From Evansella tamaricis (GTDB lineage Bacteria > Bacillota > Bacilli > Bacillales > Salisediminibacteriaceae): 64,000 bases of DNA. Position numbers and translations under genes: made by a program. This document shows positions 35,295-44,793 of this stretch, piece by piece. Location: assembly GCF_019042215.1 (NCBI RefSeq), contig NZ_JAHQCS010000154.1, forward strand, positions 1-64,000, in the 5' to 3' direction. A model generated the notes under the pieces. That model was not told the DNA's origin and did no database searches. It worked only from the letters and a program-made list of their open reading frames with translations. Numbering within the stretch: the first letter of the stretch is position 1; every line of letters starts with the position of its first letter.

Positions 35295-35999
35295 CTATCT
35301 AAACAAGCTTCGAAGCCAATTAAGGAGTCTTGAAAATAATCCTTGTTTATCCCCTTGGTGTTCAAGGGAGGCCTCTTCTCCTACTGCATCCCCTTCCAAG
35401 GAATTACTCGCGTCTTCCCCAATTAACAACTGTGCCTGTTGTCCTTCCACCACCCGAATCATATCTGTTCCAAAATAAGTTTCCATCGTCTCAACCGTCT
35501 CTTCGTTAAAAGGGGATATCCCAATCTCCACTTTGTTGTTTATAATGTCTGTAGCAGTATGGAAAACAGATATTCCTTCTTTTTCTGCAAATTCATCCCC
35601 GAAAACTACCCCATCTATTTCCCTTTGCTTTTCGATCAATTCTTGTTCTGTAAAGGAAACGACTCGAAAACTAACTTGGGCCGGATCTTCCACTATAGCC
35701 TCTATTTCTTCCACAACAATTGGCGAAACTTCCTCTGTAAAAGACAAAACTATGATTCCTAACTCCCGTTCCTCCCTGTCAATATGGAGACTTGCGAAAG
35801 TATCTCGCCTCTCCATCTGCGAAATATATTCCCGGACATTTTCAATCGCTTCAGTATGATTTACATCAATACCTTCCGCTTCCCATTCCATAAGTCTTTC
35901 TTCAAAAGTTTTTCCGTTATTATCTGCAGATACACCATTACTGAACATGAATAACATAAACCCCGCTAGCAATATCTTGTATGCCAATTTCCAATTCAT
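35295..35999 (-). CDS. Secreted protein of unknown function
   Basis: 234 residues. A signal peptide (1-25: LAYKILLAGFMLFMFSNGVSA) ends at a plausible SA-DN cleavage site. The mature part is acidic, with EREERELGIIVLSFTEEVS-like beta/alpha segments and a second repeat-like stretch NNKVEIGISPFNEETVETME. The C-terminus is a short amphipathic basic helix, LFSRLLNWLRSLFR, after a Gly/Glu linker. This tail could associate with membranes. No family recognised. The DNA before it (36007-36225) contains nothing I can name. Confidence 0.65.
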   Translation of the reverse strand: MNWKLAYKILLAGFMLFMFSNGVSADNNGKTFEERLMEWEAEGIDVNHTEAIENVREYISQMERRDTFASLHIDREERELGIIVLSFTEEVSPIVVEEIEAIVEDPAQVSFRVVSFTEQELIEKQREIDGVVFGDEFAEKEGISVFHTATDIINNKVEIGISPFNEETVETMETYFGTDMIRVVEGQQAQLLIGEDASNSLEGDAVGEEASLEHQGDKQGLFSRLLNWLRSLFR

Positions 36000-36225
36000 C
36001 TTTTATTAGTCCCCCCTGAATTAGCGTTTTAAATTAGACGGAATGTTTATGATAAAAGTTGCGATTAAAGAATTTTCCATAGATCCATAATTAAGAAGAA
36101 ACTGAATTGTATTATGATATTCAATGCCACCGAATCAGGTACAATCTACCAATCTCTTTGAGAAAGTGCTAGAATGATATGTACTAATTGCTGACACACT
36201 ACTGATGTATTTGGAGTTGAAATAT

Positions 36226-36506
36226 ATGGTAAATGCAAATCAGTTTATTGATTTGAACTATACACGAATGACAACTGCTGAACAAATTAAAAAGGGAACA
36301 TCTTTCCTACATAAAATTTACGGCATGTTGGTTTATGTGCCCTTACCTACACACCAAGTCCAATGACTTTTCTACGTAATCTTTTAGGGAGGGCCAAAAA
36401 TGAAATACCAATGTTAGTAATTCCCGTAGGGTATCCTTCCCACGATTGTAAAGTACCAAAAATAACAAAGAAGAGATTGGAGGAAATATTGGTTGAACTC
36501 CATTAA
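36226..36506 (+). pseudogene. Nitroreductase-family gene remnant
   Basis: Two ends of a nitroreductase without its middle. The N-terminal piece starts at ATG 36226 (NANQFIDLNYTRMTTAEQI, like FIPLNYxRxxEEEM). From about 36325 a shifted frame reads GLCALTYTPSPMTFLRNLLG, then EIPMLVIPVGYPSHDC and VPKITKKRLEEILVELH to the stop at 36504-36506. This matches the typical THTPSPM...VGYPAED.VP end of the family. About 120 residues, including the FMN core, are missing and the pieces are in different frames. Confidence 0.8.
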
Positions 36507-36521
36507 ACCACTAAAAATACT

Positions 36522-37136
36522 ATGAAAAAGATTATTTTAATCACTTTCTCCTTCTCTCAAATTGTTTTCTTATGTTTATATCCGGTTTGGTCAGACTTAA
36601 CCTCTTATCTCCATCCATTGGTGATAGGTATCGTCTGGTTCTGCTTTTCTGTCCTCGTGTTATTTGTAGTGTGTCTTGCCAAAAATGTGGAATTGCGATT
36701 ACCTATCGTTTATTTTCAAATTATTATGGGCCTGTATTCGATTGGACTTTTTGTCTTATTGTTTTTTCGCCCCGCCAATCAAGACTATGGAGAAATAAAT
36801 CTTGTTCCCTTTGAAACGATTCTTTTCTATTTGTCTGGTGAGGTAAATACGATTATCGCTGTATATAATCTTGCCGCAAACTTCGGACTATTTCTCCCCT
36901 TTGGAGTGTACTATGTCTATGTGAGAAAAGTGCCGCGGCTCTCTGAATTACTCCTAGTGGCTGTTGTTTCCGTCTGTATTATAGAGAGTTCTCAATTTCT
37001 CACCAAAAGGGGAAGCTTAGATATGGATGATTTAATCCTTAATGTACTTGGAGTCGTAACTGGTTATTATCTTTTTCCATTGATTCGAAAGGTACTTGTA
37101 GTACTACCGAAGGGAAGCAAAACGAGTAGGAAATAA
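36522..37136 (+). CDS. VanZ-family membrane protein
   Basis: 204 residues with six membrane segments. Family motifs: INLVPFETILFYL, AANFGLFLPFGVYYVY, ESSQFLTKRGSLDMDDLILNVLGVVTGYY. VanZ-like proteins affect lipophilic-glycopeptide sensitivity in some hosts but are mostly uncharacterised. It starts 15 bp after the nitroreductase relic and has no clear ribosome binding site, so it may depend on relic DNA for expression. Single gene. Confidence 0.87.
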   Translation: MKKIILITFSFSQIVFLCLYPVWSDLTSYLHPLVIGIVWFCFSVLVLFVVCLAKNVELRLPIVYFQIIMGLYSIGLFVLLFFRPANQDYGEINLVPFETILFYLSGEVNTIIAVYNLAANFGLFLPFGVYYVYVRKVPRLSELLLVAVVSVCIIESSQFLTKRGSLDMDDLILNVLGVVTGYYLFPLIRKVLVVLPKGSKTSRK

Positions 37137-37176
37137 AAGAGTGAAAGCGGGGTGATCAATGAATTTCCCTTTGCTC

Positions 37177-38403
37177 TCACGTGTTATCCACTGTTAATTC
37201 TATTCGATTTCTACCCTTCGACTTCGCTTTATATAGAGCTTGATCCGCCAGCTCCATCAAAGATTCCACGTTGCTTTGTTCATTCACTTCTTTAATCGCA
37301 ATCCCTATACTTATGGATACATATTCCGAAACGGGAGAATATTCATGAAGAATTTTCATACTGGCAACCTCTTGTCTTATTGCCTCTGCCAGTGTTCCTG
37401 CACGTTCCTGATTCATATTTAACGTTACAAGTACGAATTCTTCTCCACCAAACCTGGCAAAAATAGTATTTTCAGATGAGATAAAAGAAGATACCTTTCT
37501 TGCAACCAATTGAATAACTTCATCCCCTTGTAAGTGCCCATAATGATCATTATATTGTTTAAAAGCATCAATATCGATCATCATCATGGTAATAGGACGT
37601 TTCTCCTCAGATTCTCTCAGTACTTTTTCAAGAGACTCATACATTCCCCTTCTATTTAAAACATTGGTCAGTTCATCGGTTAACGATATTCGTTTTAACT
37701 GTTGATTGACTTCCGTTAATTTAACATTCATTTTTTCATTTTCTGCTATTTTCAATGCAAGGTTTTCGTTGGATTCCTTTAGGAGTAATTCACTAAAAAA
37801 ATTCCTTGCAATACTCCTGTAAAGTAATCGGGAAGCAAGCCAGCAGAAAAAAAGGAATACAGATAAATTGATATAATGTCCCATTAATACAGAACTTGAT
37901 GGCTGATAAAATGGTAAACCTATCAAAAGAACCGCCACAGGTATTATATATATTTTTATGATCGTCCTATTCGTGGCATGATACAGGATAGAGACACACA
38001 TAAAATTAATCGCAAACGCCATGATATGCCCATAATGGGATTGATCTGCTAGGGTAATGACTGCTCCCCAAACTAAAAAGACGATAACAAATACATGTAA
38101 TCCCCTTTGGACGGCAATCTGGAATTGTTCGGAAGGATCACTTTTTATCTCAAATAATCGAATGTAAATAAGTACGATAAGACTCAAAAAAAGCAAGGAA
38201 AGATACATTGCCAAATAAAAATCAACGGGAAAAAAGCTTCCCTTCGAGAATGAGTGCATGACAATAAAAACGGCTTCAAACAAAATAACAATACTCGCGA
38301 AAAGTTTACAACGTTGGATATTATCATCAAAAAGATACTTTTCCAGTAACTGTTGTTTTTCAACAGATACTTGCTGAGACGGAAATAATTTAACCATTTT
38401 CAT
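37177..38403 (-). CDS. Membrane diguanylate cyclase (6TM-GGDEF)
   Basis: 408 residues. Six hydrophobic segments (about 38-190), a short coiled coil (about 200-235), then a GGDEF domain (about 236-400): ISLTDELTNVLNRRGMYES, MIDIDAFKQYNDHYGHLQGDEV and the active site ARFGGEEFVLVT. GGEEF is a functional variant, so c-di-GMP synthesis is expected. No upstream RxxD site and no EAL partner. Confidence 0.93.
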   Translation of the reverse strand: MKMVKLFPSQQVSVEKQQLLEKYLFDDNIQRCKLFASIVILFEAVFIVMHSFSKGSFFPVDFYLAMYLSLLFLSLIVLIYIRLFEIKSDPSEQFQIAVQRGLHVFVIVFLVWGAVITLADQSHYGHIMAFAINFMCVSILYHATNRTIIKIYIIPVAVLLIGLPFYQPSSSVLMGHYINLSVFLFFCWLASRLLYRSIARNFFSELLLKESNENLALKIAENEKMNVKLTEVNQQLKRISLTDELTNVLNRRGMYESLEKVLRESEEKRPITMMMIDIDAFKQYNDHYGHLQGDEVIQLVARKVSSFISSENTIFARFGGEEFVLVTLNMNQERAGTLAEAIRQEVASMKILHEYSPVSEYVSISIGIAIKEVNEQSNVESLMELADQALYKAKSKGRNRIELTVDNT

Positions 38404-38683
38404 AATGAGGACCTCTCATGACTATAATCGATATCAGTTTACAGAATTCTACAATAATTATACACAATAATCCTCACAGATAGGATTCTCAATAACGAAT
38501 TAACCAAACTCTCAAATTAACTCATATTGGTATAATTTGGATTCGGTCCCTGTCATACTGTATTGCAATCTACCACTTTTTTTACTGTGAATGGTATAAT
38601 AGGAAAATTATTAGACTGACGCAAGAGCTAGACAATTCTAAGAAACTTACACTTTATTATCTCTAAAAAAGGTGGGTATTACT

Positions 38684-39415
38684 ATGAAGAAACCAATGAT
38701 TGGTGTTTTGCCCCTATACGACAAAGACAAAGAAAGTTACTGGATGTTGCCTGGTTACATGAAAGGCATTGAATTGGCAGGGGGAATACCCGTCATGCTT
38801 CCTTTAACAACAGACAGAGATTTGATAATGACATTGGCGAAAACTTATGATGGATTTCTGTTTACAGGTGGACAGGATGTGAATCCCGAACTTTACGGAG
38901 AAAAAGTCGAGGAATTTTGTGGAGAACTGTGTCATGAACGAGATACAATGGAAAAATTTTTATTTCATCAGGCAGTTCTCTTAGACAAACCTATGTTTGG
39001 AATTTGCCGTGGAATTCAACTTTTCAATACCCTTTTAGGAGGGACCCTTTATCAAGATATTCCATTACAGTTTTCAAAGATGGTTGGACACAAACAAAAT
39101 GCCCCATATGATAAACCTGTACACCACGTTTCCATAGATAATGAAAGCCTCCTATCCAAACTTTTGAACTTACGTTCTATGATGGTCAATAGCTATCATC
39201 ATCAAGGCATTCATGAACTTTCCGATCAACTCGTTTGCAATGCAAGGGCGGAGGATGGATTGGTGGAAGCTGTCCATATGCCTGGAAAACGCTTTGTTCT
39301 AGCTGTACAATGGCACCCGGAGTTTAATTATGAAACCGACCAAGCCAACTTCAAACTTTTTCAAGAATTTGTTTGTGCATGCGGAACTCCTATGGTCCCG
39401 GAGATATTATACTAA
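38684..39415 (+). CDS. Gamma-glutamyl-gamma-aminobutyrate hydrolase-like class-I amidotransferase (peptidase C26)
   Basis: 243 residues from ATG 38684; AGGTGGG at 7-nt spacing favours it over the GTG four codons earlier. The triad is visible: Cys in PMFGICRGIQLFNTLLG, His and Glu in AVQWHPEFNYE. Other landmarks: FLFTGGQDVNPELYG and VNSYHHQGIHEL. Like PuuD, it should hydrolyse gamma-glutamyl amides such as gamma-Glu-GABA. It is a free-standing gene, ending in a strong terminator. Confidence 0.93.
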   Translation: MKKPMIGVLPLYDKDKESYWMLPGYMKGIELAGGIPVMLPLTTDRDLIMTLAKTYDGFLFTGGQDVNPELYGEKVEEFCGELCHERDTMEKFLFHQAVLLDKPMFGICRGIQLFNTLLGGTLYQDIPLQFSKMVGHKQNAPYDKPVHHVSIDNESLLSKLLNLRSMMVNSYHHQGIHELSDQLVCNARAEDGLVEAVHMPGKRFVLAVQWHPEFNYETDQANFKLFQEFVCACGTPMVPEILY

Positions 39416-39429
39416 ACTACCATGTGGAA

Positions 39430-39460
39430 GGGGGGCGTTATTCACGCCCCCCTTCTTTTA
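39430..39460. terminator. Bidirectional terminator
   Basis: GGGGGGCGT / ACGCCCCCC (9 bp, 5-nt loop) followed by TTCTTTT, between the convergent C26 and GH31 genes. Confidence 0.9.
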
Positions 39461-42400
39461 AATAGTAATTTCTATTATAGGATTTTTCTCCTGTACAAGT
39501 ACTTCCTTTTCGTTAATAATCCATTTTTTCACCTTATTACTCATCAGTGCAGTGTTCACATTTACAGTAATAGAAAAATAATGGGAATCTACTTCAATAA
39601 TCCCCTCTCCATTTTTCACTTCCACACTGACAGTTGTTTCGTTAGATAAATGGTCCATTAAGATCTGTTTGTCCGGCCCGTTAGGACAGAGCTTTAACCG
39701 TGGATACGCCATTGTCATCCGATTTCCTACCCACGATCCTAATTTCCCTGACTTATCTGTATTGAATAGCAACATTGCCCCTTCCCTTACGTAGACGGGA
39801 ATTTCAGTCAAATCCGCACTTATTCTTTTACGGCATGGTCCCGTTACTACAATGTCATCCCATAAACTTACCCAATTTCCTCTTGGAAAATAAACAAAAC
39901 GTTCTGTTGCTCCCTCTTCGATTACCGGTGCAACTAATAGATCTTCACCAAACATATATTGATCATAGAGGTGGTGACATTCAGGTTCTTTTGGAAAAGA
40001 ATAAACCATTGCTCTCATCATTGGCTTATATTCCCGAGTAGACAGGAGGGCTTGATGATATAAATAGGGCAATAAATTCATTCTTACGTTTGCGTAAAAT
40101 CGATAACCTGATATCGCCTTTTCTTCCCCTGTTCTTTCTGCTATATTCCACGGTGTTCGGTCCTGATTAAATTCCCCTTTACTTTCAGCATGATACTGCA
40201 TAATTGGACAGAAAGCAGCCATCGCTGAAGATCGAATAAAAAGTTCGGAACTAGGAATATCCCCATTAAATCCTGCCAAATCCCATCCCCAGAAAATAAT
40301 TCCTGATAATCCGGCTGATAATCCCGCAATTAAGGAGTTCTTAAAGGCATCGAAAGTAGATCTCTCATCTCCAGCCCAATGTGCAGGAAACTGTTGAGCA
40401 CCAGTATACCCTGCACGGCTAAATGTTAAGGCATCCCCGTTTTTCCCCTCATTCGCAAACTCATAATATGCCTTCACGTAGTCATTTGGATATTCATTAC
40501 GCATTTCGTTTCCTTTACGCCCATCATAAAATTGAACGTCATTACCAAAAACAAATTCCCCACCATCGGTCTTAAATCCATCTACACCGATATCCAATAA
40601 ATACTTCCTTTTTTCAAACCACCATTGCTTCCCTTCCCGATTAGAAAAATCCATCAATAAGCTTTCCTTAAACCATCCTTCTGGAATTCGATAAGGAGTT
40701 CCGTCTGAATGGCGAACAGCAAACCCTTGCTCTATCATGTGCTTTTCATCCATTTCCTTTTGCTTATGCTGTTGCTTATTTAAATACTTTTGTATTGGAA
40801 TTTGCCAGAGTATTACTCGAAGACCTTCTTTGTGAAAATCATTTATCATCCCTTTTGGATTTGGCCATCTCCCCCATGCAGGGAATCGAAATTCCTCATA
40901 TTGGTGGGCAGTTTTTCCTGAATTCACGTCATATATGGCATCGTTAAAAATATAGTAAGTGGCTTCATCACTCCATTGTTCTAACACAATGACGGTTGAA
41001 GGTATCTGGTACTTTTTTGTAAGTTCCACTTGTTCCCGTGCAATAGATTCCCTGTCCCAGTTGTTACTAGACATCCAAGGACCTAACGCCCATGCTGGTA
41101 GGAGGGCGGGAGGACCTGTTTCTTTCATGAAGGAACTGCAAACATCAGGTATTTGCCCTAAATAAAAAACTAGTTTCGACAAGGAAGTAGTTCCATTACC
41201 TGTTACCTCTTCAGAAACAGACCAGATGGTCGACAATGTTGATGCAAAATCAAACATGGTATAATTTGAAGTTGGGACATAACAGCCATAACCCATCGTT
41301 GAAAGAAAAAAAGGTACGGGCATATATGTTTTATTCCCCTGATCTCGATACTGGTTGTATACATAACAATCTAATCGTTCTCCACGATATTCGAGTGTTT
41401 TATAGCGCTCTCCAAGTGCGTAAAAACGTTCTTCTAGCGGAGAAAGGAAATTCCACTTAACAGAATAAATCATTGTTTCTTTGTCCATCTCCCATTCAAG
41501 GAATGGAATGGTTAAGGAAGACTGCAGGCTCCAACTCTTATCTTTCGAAGTAATACTCAAACTAGGTTTTTCAGTTAGAGAAACATCAAATTGATTCAGA
41601 TCAAATCTCGATGCCTTTTCAAGAGGAATAAAATCCTTTTGCTCTTCATGAGTTAATTTAACGTCTAGCTTGACTTGTTTGCTATCTGCATGAATGGAGA
41701 TAATAAATTGTTTTCCTTCAAATGCCTCTTCTACTAAAATAAGCAGACGGTCTCTCTCCCGCTTCACTCCATGAATGATTTTTACATATGTCTCCATACG
41801 AGGCTTGAAGTAAAACACTTTTGACTTGGCCTTTATTGCCGTGTGGTTTTTCACATAGAATTGATAAGCCACATCTTCCTCAATAACCTCGCCTAAATCC
41901 CCTTCCCAGATAGACTTTTCCCGTTCCAACTGACATTCAATGTCTGTTTCTATACCATTGCACCATTTTTTTATAAATACATTATCATTTGTTTCCAGCG
42001 GCCATACATTCGCACGAACCTTTACTCTTTCTCCGATCAATGGATTACGTGGGGTTCGTTCATATGGTAATTGCTCATACACATTCTCATTCCCTAATGG
42101 TTTGTGATGAATGATGATTGTAGAAGAATTTTTTTCTGACAAATAATGCATAACTAGTTTGCTTATTGCATCTGCTACTAGTCGCTCCTGTTCATTCCCT
42201 GTTTTCTTAGCCATCTTCAAGTATTTTTTTGCACGTTCCATGTCTCCCTTTTCACAAAAATACCAGGCTAACCAAGCTGCACTAGCAGGAGAGTGCGTAT
42301 TCTCATCGATACTTTTCCTGACCATATCTTCAGATACAAGGTAGGTTTCCATATATTGAACTGCCTCTACGACAACTAAATCTTCAGGAGAAAACAAACC

Positions 42401-42877
42401 AAACGGCATCACCGTTCCAAGTAAATCCATTGATGGAACCTTTGAATTCTCATGGGAAACTAGCATTCCACCTTTTAACCCGTGATTAAAAACAAAGTCC
42501 CTAATTTCGATTAGAGTTTTTTGCCAGTCATCCGTTGAAAAAATTCGTTTTCCATTCATCAACGCACCATACACAAACCCTAAATTACTCATCCAGATTT
42601 TCTCATCCTCACTGAAAACACTCGGTTTCAGAGTTCGCCAATTCTTCCGAATGTCCTCACCCAGTTTAACACTTCTTAAACTTAGGCTTTGATCAGCTAA
42701 GTCCCCAGTATTCTCCACCTGCTCCGCTGCAAGCCAAAGCCATAGGGCAGAATGATAGATTGGCAGTTCCTTTGGAAACCGATTTAACTCTTCCACTGAT
42801 CGGTCCCAATTCCCCTTCAGCTGGTCCAGTCGAATCATAAAAAACTTGGCCGTATTCATATATAATTCAGATTTCAT
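39458..42877 (-). CDS. GH31 glycosidase with N-terminal alpha/alpha-toroid-like extension
   Basis: 1139 residues, last gene of the glycan operon. The catalytic GH31 barrel is in the C-terminal half: nucleophile Asp771 in VDGFKTDGGE and acid/base Asp837 in HWAGDERS, followed by SGIIFWGWDLAGF. FKTDGGE resembles alpha-xylosidase (YicI) and related enzymes rather than simple alpha-glucosidase (WxDMNE). The first 250 residues are not GH31: SMDLLGTVMPFGLFSPEDLV and SAAWLAWYFCEKGDMERAKK are like the C-terminal helices of GH15 glucoamylases. Then a linker and beta-rich modules (about 290-470) come before the barrel. Start overlaps the upstream stop as ATGA. No signal peptide: intracellular. Confidence 0.88.
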   Translation of the reverse strand: MKSELYMNTAKFFMIRLDQLKGNWDRSVEELNRFPKELPIYHSALWLWLAAEQVENTGDLADQSLSLRSVKLGEDIRKNWRTLKPSVFSEDEKIWMSNLGFVYGALMNGKRIFSTDDWQKTLIEIRDFVFNHGLKGGMLVSHENSKVPSMDLLGTVMPFGLFSPEDLVVVEAVQYMETYLVSEDMVRKSIDENTHSPASAAWLAWYFCEKGDMERAKKYLKMAKKTGNEQERLVADAISKLVMHYLSEKNSSTIIIHHKPLGNENVYEQLPYERTPRNPLIGERVKVRANVWPLETNDNVFIKKWCNGIETDIECQLEREKSIWEGDLGEVIEEDVAYQFYVKNHTAIKAKSKVFYFKPRMETYVKIIHGVKRERDRLLILVEEAFEGKQFIISIHADSKQVKLDVKLTHEEQKDFIPLEKASRFDLNQFDVSLTEKPSLSITSKDKSWSLQSSLTIPFLEWEMDKETMIYSVKWNFLSPLEERFYALGERYKTLEYRGERLDCYVYNQYRDQGNKTYMPVPFFLSTMGYGCYVPTSNYTMFDFASTLSTIWSVSEEVTGNGTTSLSKLVFYLGQIPDVCSSFMKETGPPALLPAWALGPWMSSNNWDRESIAREQVELTKKYQIPSTVIVLEQWSDEATYYIFNDAIYDVNSGKTAHQYEEFRFPAWGRWPNPKGMINDFHKEGLRVILWQIPIQKYLNKQQHKQKEMDEKHMIEQGFAVRHSDGTPYRIPEGWFKESLLMDFSNREGKQWWFEKRKYLLDIGVDGFKTDGGEFVFGNDVQFYDGRKGNEMRNEYPNDYVKAYYEFANEGKNGDALTFSRAGYTGAQQFPAHWAGDERSTFDAFKNSLIAGLSAGLSGIIFWGWDLAGFNGDIPSSELFIRSSAMAAFCPIMQYHAESKGEFNQDRTPWNIAERTGEEKAISGYRFYANVRMNLLPYLYHQALLSTREYKPMMRAMVYSFPKEPECHHLYDQYMFGEDLLVAPVIEEGATERFVYFPRGNWVSLWDDIVVTGPCRKRISADLTEIPVYVREGAMLLFNTDKSGKLGSWVGNRMTMAYPRLKLCPNGPDKQILMDHLSNETTVSVEVKNGEGIIEVDSHYFSITVNVNTALMSNKVKKWIINEKEVLVQEKNPIIEITI

Positions 42878-44793
42878 AGCCCTCCCCCTCCAAGCGTCGC
42901 CTTTTCATCGGACTGTACGGACAACAAACCATCTTTTGAAAGACAAATAGCAATCGTGGATACAAATTCTGCACATGCCCAAGTTAACGGATTAATGAAG
43001 CAAATACTTTCATCATTTCCATCTATCGCTTCCGGCATTAAGCCATATTCATTCGCATGATTTACCATCCAATCTACGATCAGAGAATACTCTCTCCAAT
43101 TACCTGTGATTGCCTGGTATTGTGCACATGCTCCCGTGTTAAACAACCAAGGACCATGATGGTACTCCTGTTCCGTATAGCCAACACCAGCTCCAAAAAA
43201 TCTGGCATGTTTTAATAAAAAGGCATTCGTTTTTTCCATCCGTTCTGTTACTGGATAACCATACAGAGGGCCGAAGTACTGAGGGGTATCGTATTTCTTC
43301 ACTACTTCTTGAGGGATATAATCCACTAATCCATACCCATATCGCTCCTCTTCGGAAATCCACATCTTTTGTATTCCTTCATCAATTTTTTCGCAAAGGG
43401 AAGTCCACTCTTTCATAGAATCATGATCATCATTTAACTTAGCTAATTCAATTGCAGCCTGCAATCCACCATATAAGAACATATTACTGGAGGTTATATA
43501 AGCAGGTCCAAAGACCCCTTCATTTACTCCCCCTTCAGGACCTACTAAACCAATCGGGTGTTGGCTTCCCTTTAAAACATTTGAAACTTGGCGGACTCTA
43601 TCATATGAAACTACTTTCTCCCCGAACTGTCGTTCAAAAGATAATATATTTCTAATAAAATACCCTTGAGAGTCCAATTGATGAAAAACATCGTTATTTG
43701 CCCCTTCACTCGGTTCCCCTTTGGCATTATACCTTTGATAGAATTCCCCATTTTTTTTGACCGGACGTTTTTCCAAATAGGTCAGAATAGATGCCGATTC
43801 CTCTTTGTAGCCTGCAAGAATCAATGCCCTCGCGATCATCATAGCATCTCTGGCATAATAACTTGGAGAACCCCCAGAAAAATAGTGTCCAGTGATATCC
43901 GCAGGAACGAACCCGTCGAGAACGGCAGCTTTTAGCGCAACAAGGTTTGTATAATAAATCTGTTTCACTTGATCTGCTATACTAAGCTTCTCCACCTTCG
44001 TCTTTGCCAACCATTCCTTCCAAAAAGTAACAGCTTGCTCAAAAGTATCATTCCAATCTATAGTCTCATTACTTCTAGATTTTTCATTACCAGCAGATAA
44101 GCACCAAGTCACGACATGCTCACTTCCAGGAGATAAACTAAGTTTTCTGCCTGCAACTGCCCCAACCATTTTATTTAGTTTTAGGGATTTCCCATCACCA
44201 GATATAAATCGATTCATCTGCTGCAACGTTCGATAAACAAATCCTGTTGGCGTCTCGATATAAATATCATTGAATTGACTATGTTGACATGACACTTTCA
44301 GCCAATTTTGCTCCCCTTCCCAGATGATACTGTCCCCTTCGACGTTCACAGAGGAATTTCCAGGGTTTCGAAGGATACAATATGCTCCTGCCTCCACTTC
44401 ATGATGCATGTGCGAATCATTTTTAATAATTGTTTCCACTAATATACAATCTTTTTCAGATGCGATAATCCGTTCGGTCCAACTTATTCCATCTATATGT
44501 TGTGATTGAAACGTTGTGGAATAGAGAAATCCACCTTTCACCTGGCATTGTATTGGGGAGCAGTGGACCGGGTGACTTTTACCATCCACTTTTCTATTTG
44601 CAATCTCGACCACCCCATCTCCATACCGGAGGAAAGAAGTAGCAGAATGTATCAGATCCAATTCATAGTTATTGTAAAAAAAATGTTGAATTCCTGTTCC
44701 ACGCCAATCTATCATCCCGTTATTCACACCATATAATGCTGCAATATTTTCTCCCCCAATTACCGTAACTCCTGGATAATTAGTTTTTGACAT
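42874..44793 (-). CDS. GH15-like (alpha/alpha)6 glycosidase
   Basis: 639 residues. An N-terminal beta-sandwich (about 1-250, with GMIDWRGTGIQHFFYNNYEL, a family-typical 'substrate-facing' strand) leads to an alpha/alpha toroid: SPSYYARDAMMIARALILAG, EPSEGANNDVFHQLDSQGYF and EAIDGNDESICFINPLTWACA. Layout matches bacterial glucoamylase-like (GH15-related) proteins that act on alpha-linked oligosaccharides; I cannot assign the exact family. Overlaps the gene before it by 14 bp and the next by 4 bp. No signal peptide, so it probably acts on imported oligosaccharide. Confidence 0.7.
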   Translation of the reverse strand: MSKTNYPGVTVIGGENIAALYGVNNGMIDWRGTGIQHFFYNNYELDLIHSATSFLRYGDGVVEIANRKVDGKSHPVHCSPIQCQVKGGFLYSTTFQSQHIDGISWTERIIASEKDCILVETIIKNDSHMHHEVEAGAYCILRNPGNSSVNVEGDSIIWEGEQNWLKVSCQHSQFNDIYIETPTGFVYRTLQQMNRFISGDGKSLKLNKMVGAVAGRKLSLSPGSEHVVTWCLSAGNEKSRSNETIDWNDTFEQAVTFWKEWLAKTKVEKLSIADQVKQIYYTNLVALKAAVLDGFVPADITGHYFSGGSPSYYARDAMMIARALILAGYKEESASILTYLEKRPVKKNGEFYQRYNAKGEPSEGANNDVFHQLDSQGYFIRNILSFERQFGEKVVSYDRVRQVSNVLKGSQHPIGLVGPEGGVNEGVFGPAYITSSNMFLYGGLQAAIELAKLNDDHDSMKEWTSLCEKIDEGIQKMWISEEERYGYGLVDYIPQEVVKKYDTPQYFGPLYGYPVTERMEKTNAFLLKHARFFGAGVGYTEQEYHHGPWLFNTGACAQYQAITGNWREYSLIVDWMVNHANEYGLMPEAIDGNDESICFINPLTWACAEFVSTIAICLSKDGLLSVQSDEKATLGGGGL

